64,000 nucleotides of DNA from Mikania micrantha (lineage: Eukaryota; Streptophyta; Magnoliopsida; Asterales; Asteraceae). The stretch covers positions 5,704,001-5,768,000 of the forward strand of contig CM018686.1 in NCBI GenBank assembly GCA_009363875.1. The letters are read 5' to 3'. A program made the position numbers and the translations under genes. This document shows, in pieces, positions 61,151-64,000 of this stretch. Positions within the stretch are counted from its first letter, which is position 1. The number at the start of each line of letters is the position of its first letter. The notes beneath the pieces were generated by a model. That model was not told the origin of the DNA and did not search any database. It saw only the letters and a list, made by a program, of their open reading frames with translations.

Positions 61151-63194
61151 TGTGCCATGAAACGGCTCTCTCGGTCAAATATTATAGAGATTGGGACTCC
61201 GTGTCTGGATACGGTTTCCTTCAAGTAGATTCGGGTTAACTTTTCCAACTTATAGGTTTCCTTAATTGGTAGGAAGTGTGCCGATTTCGTGAGTCAGTCT
61301 ACGATAACCCAGAAGGTATCGCAACCACTTGCTGTCTTCGGCAGTTTGGTGATAAAATCCATGGAAATCTGCTCCCATTTCCATACCGGAATTTCCGGTT
61401 GTTGGAGTAATCCTGACGGTTTCTGATAGTCGACCTTAACTTTGGAGCAAGTCAGGCACTTACTCACATAGGTCGTGATTTCCGACTTCATGTTAGGCCA
61501 CCAGTAAGTGGTCTTCAGATCGTGGTACATCTTGTCAAAGCCTGGGTGTGCTGAGTATCGACTCTTGTGAGCTTCATCCATCACTACTTCTCTCAATCCC
61601 CCGTAGCGTGGAATCCAGATTCGGTCCATCAGATAGTAAGCTCCGTCGTCTTTCCATTTCATTTGTTTATCCATACCCCGCATAGCTTCAAGGGTAAGGT
61701 TTTCCGTTTTCAGAGATTCTTGTTGTGAGATCAGGATCTGATTGGGTAGTTCGGAGTGAATGGTAAGTTGTAGTGCTCGTACGCGTTTGGTTGTTTCTTT
61801 TCGGCTTAGCGCGTCGGCTACTACATTAGCTTTCCCGGGATGATACTTGATAGCACAATCATAATTGCCTATTAGTTCGACCCATCTGCGTTGTCTTATG
61901 TTTAGCTCTTTCTGGTCGAATATGTGTTGTAGGCTTTTATGGTCTGTGAATATCGTGCACTTGGTGCCTATAGGTAGTGTCGCCAGATTTTCAGTGCGAA
62001 CACCACGACTCCTAATTCCAAGTCATGGGTTGTGTAGTTCTTCTCGTGCACCTTCAGTTGCCGTGACGCATAAGCTATGACTTCCTCGCGTTGCATTAGT
62101 ACACAACCGAGTCCTTGTTTTGATGCGTCGCAGTAAACTACAAAGTCTTCGCACTCGTCCGGTAGCGATAGAAATGGTGCACTGCATAATTTTTGCTTCA
62201 ATAAGTCGAAAGCAGCTTCTTGTTTCTCTCCTCATTCAAACTTTTTGTCTTTGTGTGCAAGGGATGTCAGTGATTGTGCGATCTTCGAGAACCCTTCGAT
62301 AAACCGCCTGTAGTACCCGGCCAATCCCAGGAAATGTCGCACCTCTGTTGGAGTCTTGGGTGCAGTCCAGTTCTTGATTGCCTCAATCTTGGCTGGGTCT
62401 ATGTGTATCCCTTTCTCGTTTACTACGTGCCCAAGGAATTGGACTTCGCGAATCCAAAAATCGCATTTGGAAAACTTCGCGTATAGTTGTTCCTTCTTCA
62501 GTAGTTCCAAAACACGTCTTAAGTGATCGGAATGTTCTTCTTGAGTCTTGGAGTAAATCAGGAAGTCATCTATGAATACGATTACGAACTTGTCAAGATA
62601 TGGCTTACATACCCGATTCATGAGATCCATGAATACTGCCGGTGCGTTGGTCAGTCCGAAAGGCATAACCAGAAACTCTTAATGTCCGTATCGTGTCCTG
62701 AAGGCTGTCTTCGGTATGTCTCCTTCCTGTATTCTAAGTTGATGTAACCGGATCTTAAATCGATTTTTGAATAGTAGCTTGACCCTTGCAATTGGTCAAA
62801 AAGGTCGTCTATTCGAGGTAGAGGGTATCGATTCTTGATCGTTACCTTGTTCAGGTCTCGGTAGTCTATACACATTCGGAATGAACCGTCCTTCTTCTTC
62901 ATGAACAAGACCGGTGCTCCCCAAGGTGAGAAACTCGGTCGGATAAATCCTTTATCTAACAACTCTTGCAGTTGATTAGATAGTTCCTGCATTTCTGTAG
63001 GAGCCAATCGGTATGGTACCTTGGCTATCAGTGCAGCTCCTGGTGCTAGGTATATCTGAAACTCCACTTGTCGCGTGGGTGGTAGTCCCGGTAGGTCGTC
63101 TGGAAATACTTCTGGAAAATCGCGAACAACAGCGATGTCATCGACCTTCCGTTCCTTCTTTGGTTGTTCAGTGATAAGTGCCAGGATAGCCGTG
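61151..63194 (-). pseudogene. Element G pol: RT, RNase H and partial integrase
   Basis: Minus-strand pol lacking gag, most of protease, and the integrase C-terminus. From the right: protease-RT linker (FPEVFPDDLPGLPP), RT with RMCIDYRDLNK near 62870 and FIDDFLIYSK near 62560 (Phe follows the two aspartates where the other copies have Ile), RNase H (VYCDASKQGLG near 62120), then the integrase zinc region and MDFITKLPKTASGCD near 61340. Lesions: frameshift near 62735 (after DLRSGY), TGA at 62232-62234, frameshift near 61970, TGA at 61294-61296. The integrase core breaks off after FDRESRF near 61150. On the right it is interrupted by a plus-strand A-type LTR. Dead remnant. Confidence 0.88.
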
Positions 63195-64000
63195 TGTAAC
63201 ATCAGTGCCGGAATTGTACCGGAACAGTGATCGCAACAGTGCCATGAACAGTAAACAGGTACAAACTCTATAGTATTTCAGTGTATTTCATATTCATAGC
63301 ATGTATCATTATCATTTCATGAGTCAAACAGTGAATTTATAATCATTTCAGAGAAACAAAACTCAGAAAACATGGTTTATCAGTCAGATAATCTTCTGGC
63401 AACACAGAACCATCATGTGATTATTTGTTAGGATTTAATTATGTATAAAGGTATGTGAGGCTTTATAGAACAAAACAACACGGATGTTGTTAAGTGAATG
63501 CTAAACCGACGGGTTATTCGTATAGGTGACGATCTGTACGAATCAATCTGGAAGTTTAACGTTCCGAATGATATCCGATAATTAGAAAACAATATTGAAA
63601 AGTAGAGTTATCGTCGTGTTCGTACGAGTGACGATTCGAACGAATACGCGCGATGACCGTACGATTCAATTTTAAACAATAATTGTAATTATTCTGAAAA
63701 TTTAAAATAAATAAAAGATATTAGTTAATTTATTAGGAATCACAACTTAAAATAAAGTTATAAATTCTATTTTATAAACCGTGTCGTTCCGTGACACCAC
63801 GAGAAACGACAGTTTACGCAAAACCGAACGAAACCGAGCAATGGGTTATTTCTAAACCATTAATGACTCAATTAATTCATCACCAACCACCATCAAACCC
63901 TAGCTCTCCTTTCATTTTTGTTTCTTCATCTCTCTCTCTCTCTCTAGAAAGTGCTCTCTACCTTCTCACTAGAAGATCTCATCCATCTCTCAACGGATTC
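63195..64000 (+). repeat. Start of an A-type LTR, plus orientation
   Basis: TGTAACATCAGTGCCGGAA starts at 63195 and is the reverse complement of the LTR A end at 9176. The similarity continues through 63460-63640 (compare 8760-8940) and to the CT-rich tract at 63928-63946. It inserted into element G protease/pol sequence. The rest is outside the window. Confidence 0.85.

Noticed and set aside
1..64000. CRISPR array, bacterial operon or phage-like system
   Set aside because: The window is plant retrotransposon DNA. The repeats present are LTRs and low-complexity tracts without regular spacer structure.

Overview
The window is plant nuclear DNA, almost certainly from a eudicot with a large, repeat-rich genome. 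Asteraceae is my guess, from the overall style of the long-LTR Ty3/gypsy families; nothing in the window proves it. I see no host protein-coding gene. Nearly everything is LTR retrotransposon sequence: mostly long-LTR (2.6-4 kb) chromodomain Ty3/gypsy elements of Tekay/Del type, with one Ty1/copia remnant. Primer binding sites, where present, match the 3' end of initiator tRNA-Met.

Layout, left to right. 1-1429: end of a plus-strand LTR (related to family B) that interrupts the integrase of element A. 1430-9176: element A on the minus strand, with a pol carrying in-frame TGA codons and a 3.97-kb LTR. 9177-12032: segment E, a non-coding stretch with a foldback element and an old gypsy RNase H relic. 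12033-20720: element B1 (minus). 20721-23343: second copy of E. 23344-39675: a C-family array (LTR - internal - LTR - truncated internal, minus). 39675-46227: element B2 (minus, truncated left LTR). 46228-49019: third copy of E. 49020-52135: solo LTR of family B with a 5-bp target duplication. 52215-54812: solo LTR of family D with its own 5-bp target duplication. 54813-63194: patchwork of degenerate A-like, copia and gypsy fragments. 63195-64000: start of a plus-strand A-type LTR that interrupts a gypsy pol.

Reading the breakpoints together, B inserted into E, and a unit of about 11.5 kb (E + B LTR + B internal + 522 bp of the other B LTR) was then tandemly repeated. The last unit collapsed to a solo LTR, and C inserted into the middle E and formed an LTR-sharing array. 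A deletion later fused C2 to the B2 LTR. B1 and B2 share inactivating lesions, including a changed catalytic integrase residue, so B was dead before it was copied in this way.

C1 is the one element that looks coding-competent: a 1518-residue gag-pol ORF, nearly identical flanking LTRs, and an additional 208-residue acidic coiled-coil ORF in the leader upstream of gag. That extra ORF, a tRNA-like module at a fixed position in the C and D LTRs, and a conserved intron-like GT...AG layout shared by otherwise divergent LTRs are the most interesting observations. All statements about similarity are by eye.
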